The position numbers were made by a program, and so were the translations under genes. A DNA stretch of 64,000 bases from an uncultured Gammaproteobacteria bacterium (GTDB lineage: Bacteria > Pseudomonadota > Gammaproteobacteria > HK1). The stretch is from positions 31,960-95,959 of the forward strand of contig CAMYJH010000032.1 in assembly GCA_947258715.1 (NCBI GenBank). Direction: 5' to 3'. The notes below the pieces were generated by a model. It was given only the letters and a program-made list of their open reading frames with translations, was not told where the DNA came from and did no database searches. Within the stretch, counting starts at the first letter, position 1; each line of letters starts with the position of its first letter. Shown here one piece after another: positions 35,640 to 44,758 of this stretch.

Positions 35640-37409
35640 TTAAGGCTGTGCGCGCGTAATCAGGTGATTGCCTAGAACCAGCCGGTCCATATCGGTGCGA
35701 ACAAAGCAGTCGATCGCCTGCTCGGGCGTACACACGATGGGCTCGTTCTCGTTGAACGAGGTGTTCAGGATCATCGGCACGCCGGTGCGCTGATTGAAAG
35801 CATCGATCAAACGAAAGTATTTGCGGTTGCTTGACGCGGTGACGGTCTGAAGTCGCCCGCTGCCGTCGACATGGGTCACGGCGGGTATCAGCTCGCGTTT
35901 CTGCTCCCGAATGGTGAACACCTGCATCATGAAAGGGACGTCGTCATCGGTTTCGAACCACTCTGGCGCGTACTCGCGCATGACCGATGGTGCAAACGGC
36001 CGAAACGATTCTCTGCGTTTGATCTTTTTGTTGAGAATCTCCTTCATGTCCGGCCTCCTCGGATCACAGACGATAGATCGATTTCCGAGCGCACGCGGCC
36101 CCCATTCCATGCGACCCTGAAACCACCCGACCACGAGGCCTTCGCTTATGGCTTCGGCGGTCGCGCGGCAAAGTTCCCCTTCGTCCTCGATTAAACGCAC
36201 GCGGCAGCCGTTTCCGGATAGCGCGGGGCGCATCGTCTCAATGATTGCGGCCAGCGTATTGTCGTCGTAACCGGGTCCCCAGTACGCGTGTTCCATGGGC
36301 GACGGCCGCCTGGCCTCGACTACCCGCCGGCATACCCACGCAGCCGCCCCGATGGCGCCGCCCGCGTCGCCCGCCGCTGCCTGCACGTAAATCCTCTTGA
36401 AACGCGTGTTCGCATAAATCTTGCCGTTGGCAACGGAGTTCATGGCGCAGCCGCCCGCCAGCGCCAGCGTGTCCAGCCCGTAGCGCTGTTGCAGGGCATT
36501 GAGCATGCCGAAAAATACTTCTTCATAGCGCGCCTGCATCGACCGGGCCAAATCTTTGTGACGCTGTTCCAGGGTTTCGCTCTCGCCGCGGGCGGGCCCC
36601 AAGCGCTGAAGAAGCTTATCACTATAAAGCGGTCCGACCACCGGCAGGCCGCCATCCCAGCGGTATTCGAAACCACCGCCGTGGTGGGTGAAGTAATCGA
36701 GGTCGAGCTCGAAGCCGGCGCCGTTGCCACCACGCACGATTTCGCGCATGGCGTCAAGATGTCGAGGCTCGCCGTAGGGCGCGAGACCCATGACTTTGTA
36801 CTCATCGCCGTAGTGGGGAAACCCGAGGTACTGCGTCAGGGCCTGGTAAAAAATCCCCAGCGAGTGCGGGTAACGTATCTGTCCGTCCAGGCGCAGGTCG
36901 TCTCCTCGACCTAAACCCCAGGCGGCGCTTGCAAAGTCCCCAAAGCCGTCCACAGAGACGCAGACGGCCTCCTGAAAAGGCGATACCAGAAACGCGGATG
37001 CCAGATGCGCCAGGTGATGATTGACCCGGTGCACCCGGCCCGTAAACCTCCCCGGCAGTTTTGCCTCCGCCAGCGCCGCCTCGAGTGCCAGGCGCGCCCT
37101 GGCGTTCTTGATTCTTCCCGCCAGCTGCCCGGCAACGCGGGGTTTGGTCACGATGCGGACGAGCTTTCGCCACAGATTGGATAAAGGATCGCTGTTGATG
37201 GCGATGTGACTGACGCCGCGCAGATCGATGTCCGCGTGCTCAAGGCAGTAGCGAATCGATTCAGCCGGGAACCCCGCCCAGTGCTTCTTGCGCAGGAATC
37301 GCTCTTCTTCAGCCGCTGCCACGAGGTTCCCATTCTTGAACAGACACGCGGATGAGTCGGCATGAAACGCGTTCAGCCCCAGAACGTAGACCGCCGCTCG
37401 AGCCGTCAC
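35640..37409 (-). CDS. NodU/CmcH-family carbamoyltransferase
   Basis: 589 aa. It transfers a carbamoyl group, made from carbamoyl phosphate and ATP, to a hydroxyl of a sugar. The Kae1-like N-terminal domain has LGLNAFHADSSACLF and VNHHLAHLASAFLVSPFQEA; the C-terminal domain has MEWGPRALGNRSIVCDPRR and MILNTSFNENEPIV. The frame is open 23 codons upstream, but a GTG at 37409 overlaps the stop of the upstream glycosyltransferase (GTGA) and begins just before the conserved VYVLGLNAFH. It is the last gene of the polysaccharide locus. Confidence 0.9.
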   Translation of the reverse strand: MTARAAVYVLGLNAFHADSSACLFKNGNLVAAAEEERFLRKKHWAGFPAESIRYCLEHADIDLRGVSHIAINSDPLSNLWRKLVRIVTKPRVAGQLAGRIKNARARLALEAALAEAKLPGRFTGRVHRVNHHLAHLASAFLVSPFQEAVCVSVDGFGDFASAAWGLGRGDDLRLDGQIRYPHSLGIFYQALTQYLGFPHYGDEYKVMGLAPYGEPRHLDAMREIVRGGNGAGFELDLDYFTHHGGGFEYRWDGGLPVVGPLYSDKLLQRLGPARGESETLEQRHKDLARSMQARYEEVFFGMLNALQQRYGLDTLALAGGCAMNSVANGKIYANTRFKRIYVQAAAGDAGGAIGAAAWVCRRVVEARRPSPMEHAYWGPGYDDNTLAAIIETMRPALSGNGCRVRLIEDEGELCRATAEAISEGLVVGWFQGRMEWGPRALGNRSIVCDPRRPDMKEILNKKIKRRESFRPFAPSVMREYAPEWFETDDDVPFMMQVFTIREQKRELIPAVTHVDGSGRLQTVTASSNRKYFRLIDAFNQRTGVPMILNTSFNENEPIVCTPEQAIDCFVRTDMDRLVLGNHLITRAQP

Positions 37410-38314
37410 GGGGACGACTCGCGGCGGGCACTTGTTCGCTGCTCGTAGATTTTTGCGTCGACGAGAAAGCGAAACCAAAAACGCTGCAGGGTGTGAAAAA
37501 TTAGCCCAGGCATACCGTCCAGAAAACCCAGCCTGAGCACGTAGCCGTATATCCAGAACAGAAATGGCCGCAAGAACAACGGGAAATTCTGGTACACGAT
37601 GGAGCGCAAAAAGCGCTTTCGCTGTATCGGAGTGCCGAAGAGATCGGGTACCACGGTCTTCTCCTGCGCCGTCTGTTGGCGGTTTTTCTGCGCCAGAATC
37701 TCGCTCGCTTCCAGCGATGCCCAGCGATTGTGTCGCTCGATCCAGTTGCTCAAGTCGGCAGTGATAATGTCGATGTAGTCGTTCTTGAGCGACGCGACCT
37801 GACCCGCTACCAGGAAGTGCTGATCGTAGAGCCGATCTTCGCAGCGTCCTTTTCCGGTTTTAAACAGCCGCAGATGGTAAGCCGGATACTGGCCGCCGTG
37901 GCGGATCCATTTACCCAGGAAATAGGTACGGCGTTTCATCATGTAACCGTCCGGACCGCCGGCCGGGACACTGATGCGTTCAATGATCTCCTGTCGCAAC
38001 TCGGGCGTCAGGCGCTCGTCCGCGTCCAGGCAAAGCGTCCACGGCGTTGTTATCGGCAGATTCTCAAAGGCCCAATTTCGCTGCGCGGCGTAGTTCTCGA
38101 ACTCGTGATTGCAGACGTGGCCTCCGGCCTCCTTGGCAATGCGCACGGTGTCGTCCGTGCTGCCTGAATCCACCACGAAGACCTCCGCATCGAGCCCGTC
38201 GAGACTCTGAAGACAGGCGGGCAAATTGCGCTCCTCATTCAGAGTGAGAATTACTACAGAGAGCGGCCGGTTCAGCTCTGTACCCTGTTGTTCCCCCGAC
38301 GCCGCTTCGGTCAT
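37406..38314 (-). CDS. Family 2 glycosyltransferase (WaaE/KdtX-like)
   Basis: 302 aa. A GT-A fold enzyme with VVILTLNEERNLPACLQSL, VVDSGSTDDTVRIA, and DADERLTPELRQEI as the metal-binding region. The later segment GKWIRHGGQYPAYHLRLFK and the C-terminal hydrophobic FPLFLRPFLFWIYGYVLRLG are typical of the WaaE/KdtX subgroup, which adds glucose to LPS core or early glycan. The ATG at 38314 overlaps the preceding stop by 4 nt; another ATG lies two codons upstream. Confidence 0.88.
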   Translation of the reverse strand: MTEAASGEQQGTELNRPLSVVILTLNEERNLPACLQSLDGLDAEVFVVDSGSTDDTVRIAKEAGGHVCNHEFENYAAQRNWAFENLPITTPWTLCLDADERLTPELRQEIIERISVPAGGPDGYMMKRRTYFLGKWIRHGGQYPAYHLRLFKTGKGRCEDRLYDQHFLVAGQVASLKNDYIDIITADLSNWIERHNRWASLEASEILAQKNRQQTAQEKTVVPDLFGTPIQRKRFLRSIVYQNFPLFLRPFLFWIYGYVLRLGFLDGMPGLIFHTLQRFWFRFLVDAKIYEQRTSARRESSP

Positions 38315-39504
38315 ACCCATGCACCAGAAGCAAAGGTTATCGCCAGCACTTCATCGTAAAAGGACAGCATTCGGCGGGCGATCACCGCAGACTCCAAGCT
38401 TGTGCGCGCATATTCGACGGCCCGTTTGCGCACCGACTGGCCGAACTCGGGGGTGTTTAGAACTTGGGTCACGGCGTCCGACACCGCCGTCGCCTCGCGC
38501 TTGACCACGATGGCGGCATCGTAGCGCGCCGCTTCGTCCAGGTGAGTTGTGTCCGTGGCGATGAGCAACCCGCCCACGGCCATGGTCTCCATGGCGGAAA
38601 CAGAGTTGCCTTCGAAATGCGAGGTCAGCAGCACGCAGTCGGCGGCTTTCAACAAAGCTAAGCGCTGATCGCCGTACACCGGCGGCAGTATTTGCACTTG
38701 CTCGTCCACTCGCGCCGCCCGCGCGAGCTTTCTCAGTCGCGCTGCATCTCCACCGTCGGGTCCAATGAAAAAAAGGCGCGCCTCGATGCCTCTGTTTTTG
38801 AGGCCGCTCAAGGCGTCCAGCTGCAGCCCCAGCCCCTTGGTGGGGTGAAGCCGGCCCAGATAGAGCAGATTAGGACCAGCGTCGAGGAACATTGTTGGCG
38901 AAAACAAGCCAGCCGCCTGCTGCACCGCGTCCACCTCGATTCCGTTGGGGATCACCGCCGTCCGCTGCCCGGCGTGAGGCGGCCAAACCGCCGTAGCCCG
39001 CTCATCTGTGGTCAGAAAATGAAACCCGGCCGCCCCGTTCGAAGTGGAGTGATCGACCAGCATTCGGTAAAGGCGCTTGAACGTCCGCTTCTGCCGAATA
39101 GCTTCGGGATCCAGCATGCCCCTGGGACTGATTACGTAAGGCACGCCCGAATTGCGGGCAATGCGAGCCGCTGCGGTGATGGTACCGTTCCAGAGACTGT
39201 GCAGGTGGGCCAAATCGGCCTTGGCGATCTCCCGCTCGAGCGTTCGCAGCATCCCGCAGGAGGGAAGTTCGAACGGCAGCGGCAGCTGACGACAGTGGCG
39301 GATCTCCAGCTCTCCGTTTGAGTCCTCGGCCGCATCATCTTTACCGCCTTGCCCGTTCTCTCCGCTGACCACCAGCACCTGCGCCCCCAGTCGCTGTTGC
39401 GCGCATGCGAGGCGTATGACGCTGCGCGCTGGTCCGCCGCCGCCGACGTTCAGCGAGGGCACAACGTGAACCACCCGCAGGGCCCTGGGATCAGAGGCCG
39501 GCAC
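38311..39504 (-). CDS. Family 4 glycosyltransferase
   Basis: 397 aa from a GTG at 39504, which is preceded by GGAGGAG at about 10 nt; a TTG at 39537 is the other choice. A GT-B retaining enzyme: N-terminal VVHVVPSLNVGGGGPARSV, YVISPRGMLDPEAI, and the donor-site EX7E motif in SHFEGNSVSAMETMAVGG. The sugar and acceptor are unknown. It overlaps the upstream glycosyltransferase gene slightly and the downstream one by ATGA. Confidence 0.88.
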   Translation of the reverse strand: MPASDPRALRVVHVVPSLNVGGGGPARSVIRLACAQQRLGAQVLVVSGENGQGGKDDAAEDSNGELEIRHCRQLPLPFELPSCGMLRTLEREIAKADLAHLHSLWNGTITAAARIARNSGVPYVISPRGMLDPEAIRQKRTFKRLYRMLVDHSTSNGAAGFHFLTTDERATAVWPPHAGQRTAVIPNGIEVDAVQQAAGLFSPTMFLDAGPNLLYLGRLHPTKGLGLQLDALSGLKNRGIEARLFFIGPDGGDAARLRKLARAARVDEQVQILPPVYGDQRLALLKAADCVLLTSHFEGNSVSAMETMAVGGLLIATDTTHLDEAARYDAAIVVKREATAVSDAVTQVLNTPEFGQSVRKRAVEYARTSLESAVIARRMLSFYDEVLAITFASGAWV

Positions 39505-40630
39505 TCTGGGAAAGCTCCTCCGGCGAGGTTTGACCAAGCGCTATGCGAGCAGCTGCCAGAGCACCGCGAGCGAACCGATCCAGATCCCAATCGCTAATAA
39601 ACGCCGCGGCAGCCGCCCCCATGGCCCTCCATCTTTCCCGGTCCCTGGCCGCCACCTCGAGTCCACCGACCAGCGCTTGTCTCGATGAGGCATCGAAAAT
39701 CCAGCCGGTATCCGCGGTAACCAAGTCTCGGGCGCAGCCGCACTGGCGTGACACCAGCACCGGCATTCCCGATGCCATGGCCTCATTGACCACCAGTCCC
39801 CATGGCTCGCTTAAGCTCGGCTGCCAATAGACATCGTGGTCCGCGTACTCCAACGGAAGCTCTTCGTAGCCGCGAAACCCCGCCAGGATGATGCGCCCCT
39901 GGCTTTTGTCGGCGATGGCCTGTAAGCGCTGCTGTTCGGGCCCGTAGCCGACGATCGTCCAGCGCCACGCCGACGATGAACCGCGCGAGCGGCAGAACTC
40001 GATGAAGGCGTGTGCCGAAGCGACGAGATTCTTTTCCGGAATCAGGCGGCTTACGGTCAGCAGACGTTTTCCCGCCTCGCGCCGGAGTTGTCTTGCGCTG
40101 GCGAAATGGCGATTGTCGACCACGTCGCACCCCAGCGTGATGGCGCTTGCGGGAACGCCGAGAGATTGGAGGTAGCTTGACGAGGACCGCCCGGCGGCAA
40201 AGGCCGCCTCACAGCCGCCGGCGAGGCGCGACTTCATCCACTCTTTGAGTGCCGCCCGGGGGCGGTCGTCGGCCTGGCTGTCGCAAACGAGCACCCGGCC
40301 CACGCCGTTCAACCGGCACCATGCGTGGCACAACAGGGCGTCCCGGGCGGACCATCCGTTGACGAAGACCAGGTCCGGGGAAAGCCGCGTCAGCGCGCTA
40401 TAAAGGCCGGCCAGACCGATCCAGGAAAGTCGATCCCGGGCGTCGCCTTCCAGGTCGAGTCGAATAACGGATTGATCCAGCGGGTGGGACCAGCGGTACT
40501 GGCGCGAGGCGGGGAGGATGCAAAGCGGAACGAGCTCCAGGCTGGCGGCGGCGAATGCGCGTCGCGTCGGCTCGATGCGGGCACAGTGGTAGGGACCAAA
40601 ATACCTGTAGGGGAGCAGTGCTCTCTTCAT
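39491..40630 (-). CDS. Family 4 glycosyltransferase
   Basis: 379 aa, GT-B fold. The C-terminal donor domain has TVSRLIPEKNLVASAHAF, WTIVGYGPEQQRLQ and the EX7E motif in SLSEPWGLVVNEAMASGMP. The N-terminal half is variable, as expected for acceptor recognition. It lies 65 bp after the membrane polymerase gene. Substrate unknown. Confidence 0.87.
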   Translation of the reverse strand: MKRALLPYRYFGPYHCARIEPTRRAFAAASLELVPLCILPASRQYRWSHPLDQSVIRLDLEGDARDRLSWIGLAGLYSALTRLSPDLVFVNGWSARDALLCHAWCRLNGVGRVLVCDSQADDRPRAALKEWMKSRLAGGCEAAFAAGRSSSSYLQSLGVPASAITLGCDVVDNRHFASARQLRREAGKRLLTVSRLIPEKNLVASAHAFIEFCRSRGSSSAWRWTIVGYGPEQQRLQAIADKSQGRIILAGFRGYEELPLEYADHDVYWQPSLSEPWGLVVNEAMASGMPVLVSRQCGCARDLVTADTGWIFDASSRQALVGGLEVAARDRERWRAMGAAAAAFISDWDLDRFARGALAAARIALGQTSPEELSQSAGL

Positions 40631-40695
40631 GTCTACAAGTATTGGCGCAGCGGCGGAAAACTTCAGCGCCTATCGACGCCGGCGGCGCGATCCGG

Positions 40696-42171
40696 TCAGA
40701 GCTGGCGTCGGGATTGCTGGCCGCGATTGGGCTCCAAGGCCATCTGCGAGCGCTGTTGCGCTTTTTTGAGGTACAGCGCCAGCAAGGCGGGGAACATGAT
40801 GACGAACAGACCCATATAAAACATCTCCGGAACGCCGCCGCGCACAATCATTGCGGTCCAGATGGCAGCCGTGGCGCCGATCTGGATCTTGAGCGGCTCG
40901 GCGATATGCAAGCCGCGGATCACGTCGTCACCCTTCCTGGCGGCGAATCCCAGAAGTCCCGCCCACAGAAACACGCCGAAGTAGCCGAAGTTGCCGTAAC
41001 CCTCCCCGGGTAATCCCGATGCGATGCTGGCTGATCGAGCCTTCAGAGTCTCGCCCCTTAAGCGGGTGAGATGCAGGCTGAAGGGATACGGTTTGTCGGG
41101 CCAAACGGGCCTAGGCACCCAGCCCAGCACCAGTGCAACCAGGGATTTACCGTTCTGGTAGGGAATTTTTTCCGGAAAGCCTTCGACAATCTCCGCCAGG
41201 GAGTCGTAGATGTTGAGCGCGCCGGTGACGTGCTGCTCCGGATTGATATCCCCCCAACCACCTTCATAGTTGCGAATATCGCCGCCGCGCATGGCCGACA
41301 TCGCGCCCCATGAGATGATAATCACGAACGCCGCCGAGACCAGCCACATCCAGCGGAACGAGCGCAGTCCACGCCTCTCCGAGACAACCGACCAGATGAC
41401 GACAATCAAGGGCGTCAGGGCGTAGAAAAAGACCGCCCGCGATCCGCGCAAGAAACCGATAGCCGCGGCCAGTACCAGCACACTCCAGCACAAGGTAAGC
41501 ACTACCATACCGGCTTTTCTCGAGCGCGTGATCAGCACCACCGCCGCGGCAGCGGCGAGGTAGATTCCCGAGACCACCACCATGCCGCCGTAATAACCCA
41601 GCACTGGATTGGCGTCAGCCGCCGCCCCTTCGATGTTCCCCCGCATGGTCAATAGCAGCGTCGTCGCCGGCACTTGAAATGCCGTCACCTGGTCGACCAC
41701 GAAGATCAGCCAGCCGAGAACGCCGAGAATGAGAAAGCTGACGAGGTTCTTTTGGGTTTTCAGATCAAGCGGAGGATCAGACGTGATCTCGAAACCGCGC
41801 CGGCGGCTGGGAGCGAACCACCAGTAGCCGATCTCGAAGCTCACCACCGTGAGGATCAGCATCCAGCCGACGGCGTCGATAGTCTCGCTGCTGAGACGGG
41901 CGCTGATGGCCTCCGTATCGAACAACGGGATGTAAAGAAAGAAAGCAAAAAAACCGACGTGAAAGCCAGAACGCATGAAACTCGCCAGTGCACTGCGGCT
42001 GCCGCCGAACATCGCCAGAACCAAGGTAGAGGCAATCAGCGCGGCGAAGGGATGAATTAACGGCGGATGGTCCGCCGTCACGAGTGCAAACAGTGCCGCG
42101 ATCACCGTCAGGAACAAAAAAGCGGCGGTAAACCGACTGGGCGAAGGGATCAATGCGGGATCGAAGCGCAT
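40696..42171 (-). CDS. Polytopic membrane protein, Wzy-like oligosaccharide repeat-unit polymerase
   Basis: 491 aa with about ten or more membrane helices (for example FLFLTVIAALFALVTA, LILTVVSFEIGYWWF, FLILGVLGWLIFVVDQV, YALTPLIVVIWSVV). A large hydrophilic loop around residues 295-390 (PYQNGKSLVALVLGWVPRP, PGEGYGNFGYFG) resembles that of the O-antigen polymerase family. It probably joins repeat units at the periplasmic face. It is one of two polymerase/ligase-type proteins in the locus. Confidence 0.75.
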   Translation of the reverse strand: MRFDPALIPSPSRFTAAFLFLTVIAALFALVTADHPPLIHPFAALIASTLVLAMFGGSRSALASFMRSGFHVGFFAFFLYIPLFDTEAISARLSSETIDAVGWMLILTVVSFEIGYWWFAPSRRRGFEITSDPPLDLKTQKNLVSFLILGVLGWLIFVVDQVTAFQVPATTLLLTMRGNIEGAAADANPVLGYYGGMVVVSGIYLAAAAAVVLITRSRKAGMVVLTLCWSVLVLAAAIGFLRGSRAVFFYALTPLIVVIWSVVSERRGLRSFRWMWLVSAAFVIIISWGAMSAMRGGDIRNYEGGWGDINPEQHVTGALNIYDSLAEIVEGFPEKIPYQNGKSLVALVLGWVPRPVWPDKPYPFSLHLTRLRGETLKARSASIASGLPGEGYGNFGYFGVFLWAGLLGFAARKGDDVIRGLHIAEPLKIQIGATAAIWTAMIVRGGVPEMFYMGLFVIMFPALLALYLKKAQQRSQMALEPNRGQQSRRQL

Positions 42172-42201
42172 GCCAATTAAGCTGTCATCGGTTGGCGGAC
42201 C

Positions 42202-43401
42202 TCAGGCTCCGCCCGATATCGCCTGGCCAAATTCGGAGGCCGCGCGTTTCCAGGTGGTCCAGGCGCGCGCCATCAATGCTCCCCGAGACAGGGCGGCGTA
42301 GGCTTGCTTGTCGGCGCATAATCTACCGATGACCTCCGCCAGTCCCCTTGGATCGACATCGCTATCCAGCAGCACGCCGGCGCCCTCTGGCACGGCGTCG
42401 GGGATGCCGCCGACCCGGGTGCCCACCACCGGAATACCCAAACGCAGGAACTCGAGCAGCGCGATGCCCAGAGCCTCGGCATAGGACGGAAGACAACCGA
42501 GCGCACACTGTGCCAGCGCAGCGACGAACGCCTGGGGATTCGCCCGCTTGTCTAAGAACCCGATTGCTTCCACGCCGTCTGCTCGACGCAGGTCGTCCGG
42601 ACAGTGACCAATGACGCGGAGGCGAACACGCGTGCCTTCGCTGCGCAGCAGCGCCACCGCACGCGCCAGCCGGTACAGACCTTTCCTTAAATAGTCCTTT
42701 CCAATATAGCCAACGATGAACTCAGAATCGCCCTCAAGAGAGGGTTCCCCAAATTGACTAACAAGCGTCTCGTCCAGGTTCGCCCCGGGCACCACCACAT
42801 AAACACGTTCTCCGGAGATTGAATATTTTCGCTGCAATATCTCCGAGGATCGGCGCGACATGGTGACAATTCTTCGAGCAGCGCGGTATCCTGATGCCTC
42901 CAGCTCGAGCGCATCGCGGGCCACCCTGCGGCCGATTTTTGCGCCCAGTTCGTAATCCTCGAACAGCTCTGTCAGGGTCATGTCGATGTACGGCACCAGC
43001 GTCACCCGGGAGCGCTCGGCCATGGAGACCACCGACGGCGCGTAGAGCTGGAAGTGGTTCACCACTTCGCATCCCTCAAGGCCAGCCAGATGGGGCGCCC
43101 ACAGGCGCTCCAGAAAGCCGTAGCTGAACTGGTAGCCTCCAGGTCGGTCGCCCACGAGCATCCGGCTCGCGTTCCAAAGCAGCCTTTTCACGCGCCACTG
43201 CAAGCCCCTGGGCTGCAAATCCAGCCCGCGTTGGATCAGCCCTCGGGCCCTAGCGGCGCTTAGAAAATGATACGGAATACCGCTCCACGCGCCTGGGTCG
43301 TTGGCGTCGCCGATCACCGCCAGCACCCGCGTATGCGGGCACAGTGAGCGCCTTCCAGCATCCGCATTCACCTCGGCGGGAGCCCCGGTGTCGAAGTTCA
43401 C
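42202..43401 (-). CDS. Family 4 glycosyltransferase
   Basis: 399 aa. GT-B donor domain with FIVGYIGKDYLRKGLYRL, LRVIGHCPDDL and the EX7E motif in PSYAEALGIALLEFLRLGIP, then VVGTRVGGIPDAV. The GTG at 43401 overlaps the stop of a 39-codon ORF (GTGA), which indicates translational coupling. It precedes the membrane polymerase gene by 30 bp. Confidence 0.88.
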   Translation of the reverse strand: MNFDTGAPAEVNADAGRRSLCPHTRVLAVIGDANDPGAWSGIPYHFLSAARARGLIQRGLDLQPRGLQWRVKRLLWNASRMLVGDRPGGYQFSYGFLERLWAPHLAGLEGCEVVNHFQLYAPSVVSMAERSRVTLVPYIDMTLTELFEDYELGAKIGRRVARDALELEASGYRAARRIVTMSRRSSEILQRKYSISGERVYVVVPGANLDETLVSQFGEPSLEGDSEFIVGYIGKDYLRKGLYRLARAVALLRSEGTRVRLRVIGHCPDDLRRADGVEAIGFLDKRANPQAFVAALAQCALGCLPSYAEALGIALLEFLRLGIPVVGTRVGGIPDAVPEGAGVLLDSDVDPRGLAEVIGRLCADKQAYAALSRGALMARAWTTWKRAASEFGQAISGGA

Positions 43402-43517
43402 AGCATCTCCGCGCTTGAAGCCTCTTCGCCGCGGCGCAGCACCGCCACTCCCGATCCGTCGGCCGCGAAGGCGCTAATCTCGTCAGGCCCGCTTCTCTCA
43501 TCCAGCCGCTCAGACAT
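43398..43517 (-). CDS. 39-codon ORF translationally coupled on both sides within the polysaccharide operon
   Basis: Its ATG (43517-43515) overlaps the TAA of the upstream glycosyltransferase (TAATG), and its TGA overlaps the GTG of the downstream one (GTGA). The product is acidic: MSERLDERSGPDEISAF, then a Gly/Val-rich segment GSGVAVLRRGEEA. No membrane helix or known family. Either it is a real small protein, or it is a leftover ORF kept to carry ribosomes across the gap between two genes. Confidence 0.5.
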   Translation of the reverse strand: MSERLDERSGPDEISAFAADGSGVAVLRRGEEASSAEML

Positions 43518-44689
43518 TACCGGGCCGCCACATCCTCATAGACGTCGGCCAGCATCCGCGCCTGGCGCTCGACGCCGAAGCGGCTCGCCACCCACGCCCT
43601 GGCCTCTTCACACATGGATACAAACGCGTCGCGCTCACTCTCCAGAGAGCGAAGGCGCATTGCCAGTGCCGCGATGACTTCATCGGCCTCCTCCGCCTCA
43701 AAATCGCTTTTGTTCCGGCGCGGAATCAGTAGCGCGTTTCCCGGCGTGATCAGCGGATACTCGGGTTCCCGATACTCGCCCTCCCCTTCGAGACCGAGTA
43801 CCGGTACGCCCGATGCCATCGCCTCCGCGGTGGCGATTCCAAAAGTGTCATAACGGGCGAGCAGCAAGAATGCGTCCATACTGGCAAACACTGGACGCAC
43901 ATCGTCCAGAAGACCGATGAAGTGCGTTCGATCGAGCACGCCGAGTTCTTTCGCAATAGCTTGAAGCTTCGACCTGTACGGCCCGTCTCCGCAAATAATC
44001 AGACGCCACCTTGTCGGCAACATGTTCAGCAACCGGAGGGCATCCTGCACACCCCGATGCTTCACCAGTCGGCATACCATACCCATGACCAGGGCGTCGC
44101 TTGGCAATCCCAGGGCGACGCGGGAAGCCTCGCGCTCGCTTTGTTGCGCAAACAACCTGCAGTCAACACCGTTGTGTACAACAAAGTTATTTCCATTTCC
44201 CGTCCAGCCCAGCTTTCGCAGCGATTTCAAGGCACCATAGGTGACGCACACCCGCGCGTTCGCGGTATCTATGGTGGCCCGATTCAGTAGACGCTTCTTC
44301 CATGTCAGATGATCCGGGAAGAACCTGCCGTGAACGTGGACGATCTTTTTTGCGGCCGTACCTGACAGCATGAGTCGAAGCCAATTCACCGGCTCGACGA
44401 AGTGCACGATGTCGAAAGCCAGGCATTTGAAATACCTTCGCGCCCTTATCCAGGCGGAAAGATCAATCGGTCCCTTGGCGCCGAGAAACGCGGACTCGCC
44501 GTTGAATCTTCGGCTCAGTGTGCCTTTCCCACCATAGGCGAAAACCAGGTGAGGTTCGATTCGCGACCGATCAAGATTTACGGCGAGCGCCTCCCCAACT
44601 CGAAAAGATCCGCCCGCGCGGGCATCATCGCGATAAAGCACCAAAGCAACCCGCAAAGTATCACGGCTCAGCTGCGGATCCATTTTCAC
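43517..44689 (-). CDS. Family 4 glycosyltransferase
   Basis: 390 aa. GT-B fold: N-terminal VALVLYRDDARAGGSFRVGEAL, HVHGRFFPDHLTWKKRLL, then donor-domain MGMVCRLVKHRGVQDALRLL, LIICGDGPYRSKLQ, and the EX7E-like segment ARYDTFGIATAEAMASGVP in which the first Glu is Asp. Its TAA overlaps the start of the 39-codon ORF. It lies 69 bp after the SGNH hydrolase gene. Confidence 0.87.
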   Translation of the reverse strand: MKMDPQLSRDTLRVALVLYRDDARAGGSFRVGEALAVNLDRSRIEPHLVFAYGGKGTLSRRFNGESAFLGAKGPIDLSAWIRARRYFKCLAFDIVHFVEPVNWLRLMLSGTAAKKIVHVHGRFFPDHLTWKKRLLNRATIDTANARVCVTYGALKSLRKLGWTGNGNNFVVHNGVDCRLFAQQSEREASRVALGLPSDALVMGMVCRLVKHRGVQDALRLLNMLPTRWRLIICGDGPYRSKLQAIAKELGVLDRTHFIGLLDDVRPVFASMDAFLLLARYDTFGIATAEAMASGVPVLGLEGEGEYREPEYPLITPGNALLIPRRNKSDFEAEEADEVIAALAMRLRSLESERDAFVSMCEEARAWVASRFGVERQARMLADVYEDVAAR

Positions 44690-44758
44690 CGGGTTGTATC
44701 TTCCAAAAGACGCGGATTGAAAATTGGCCGAAGATTCAAGCGCTGTGCCAGCGGAGAG

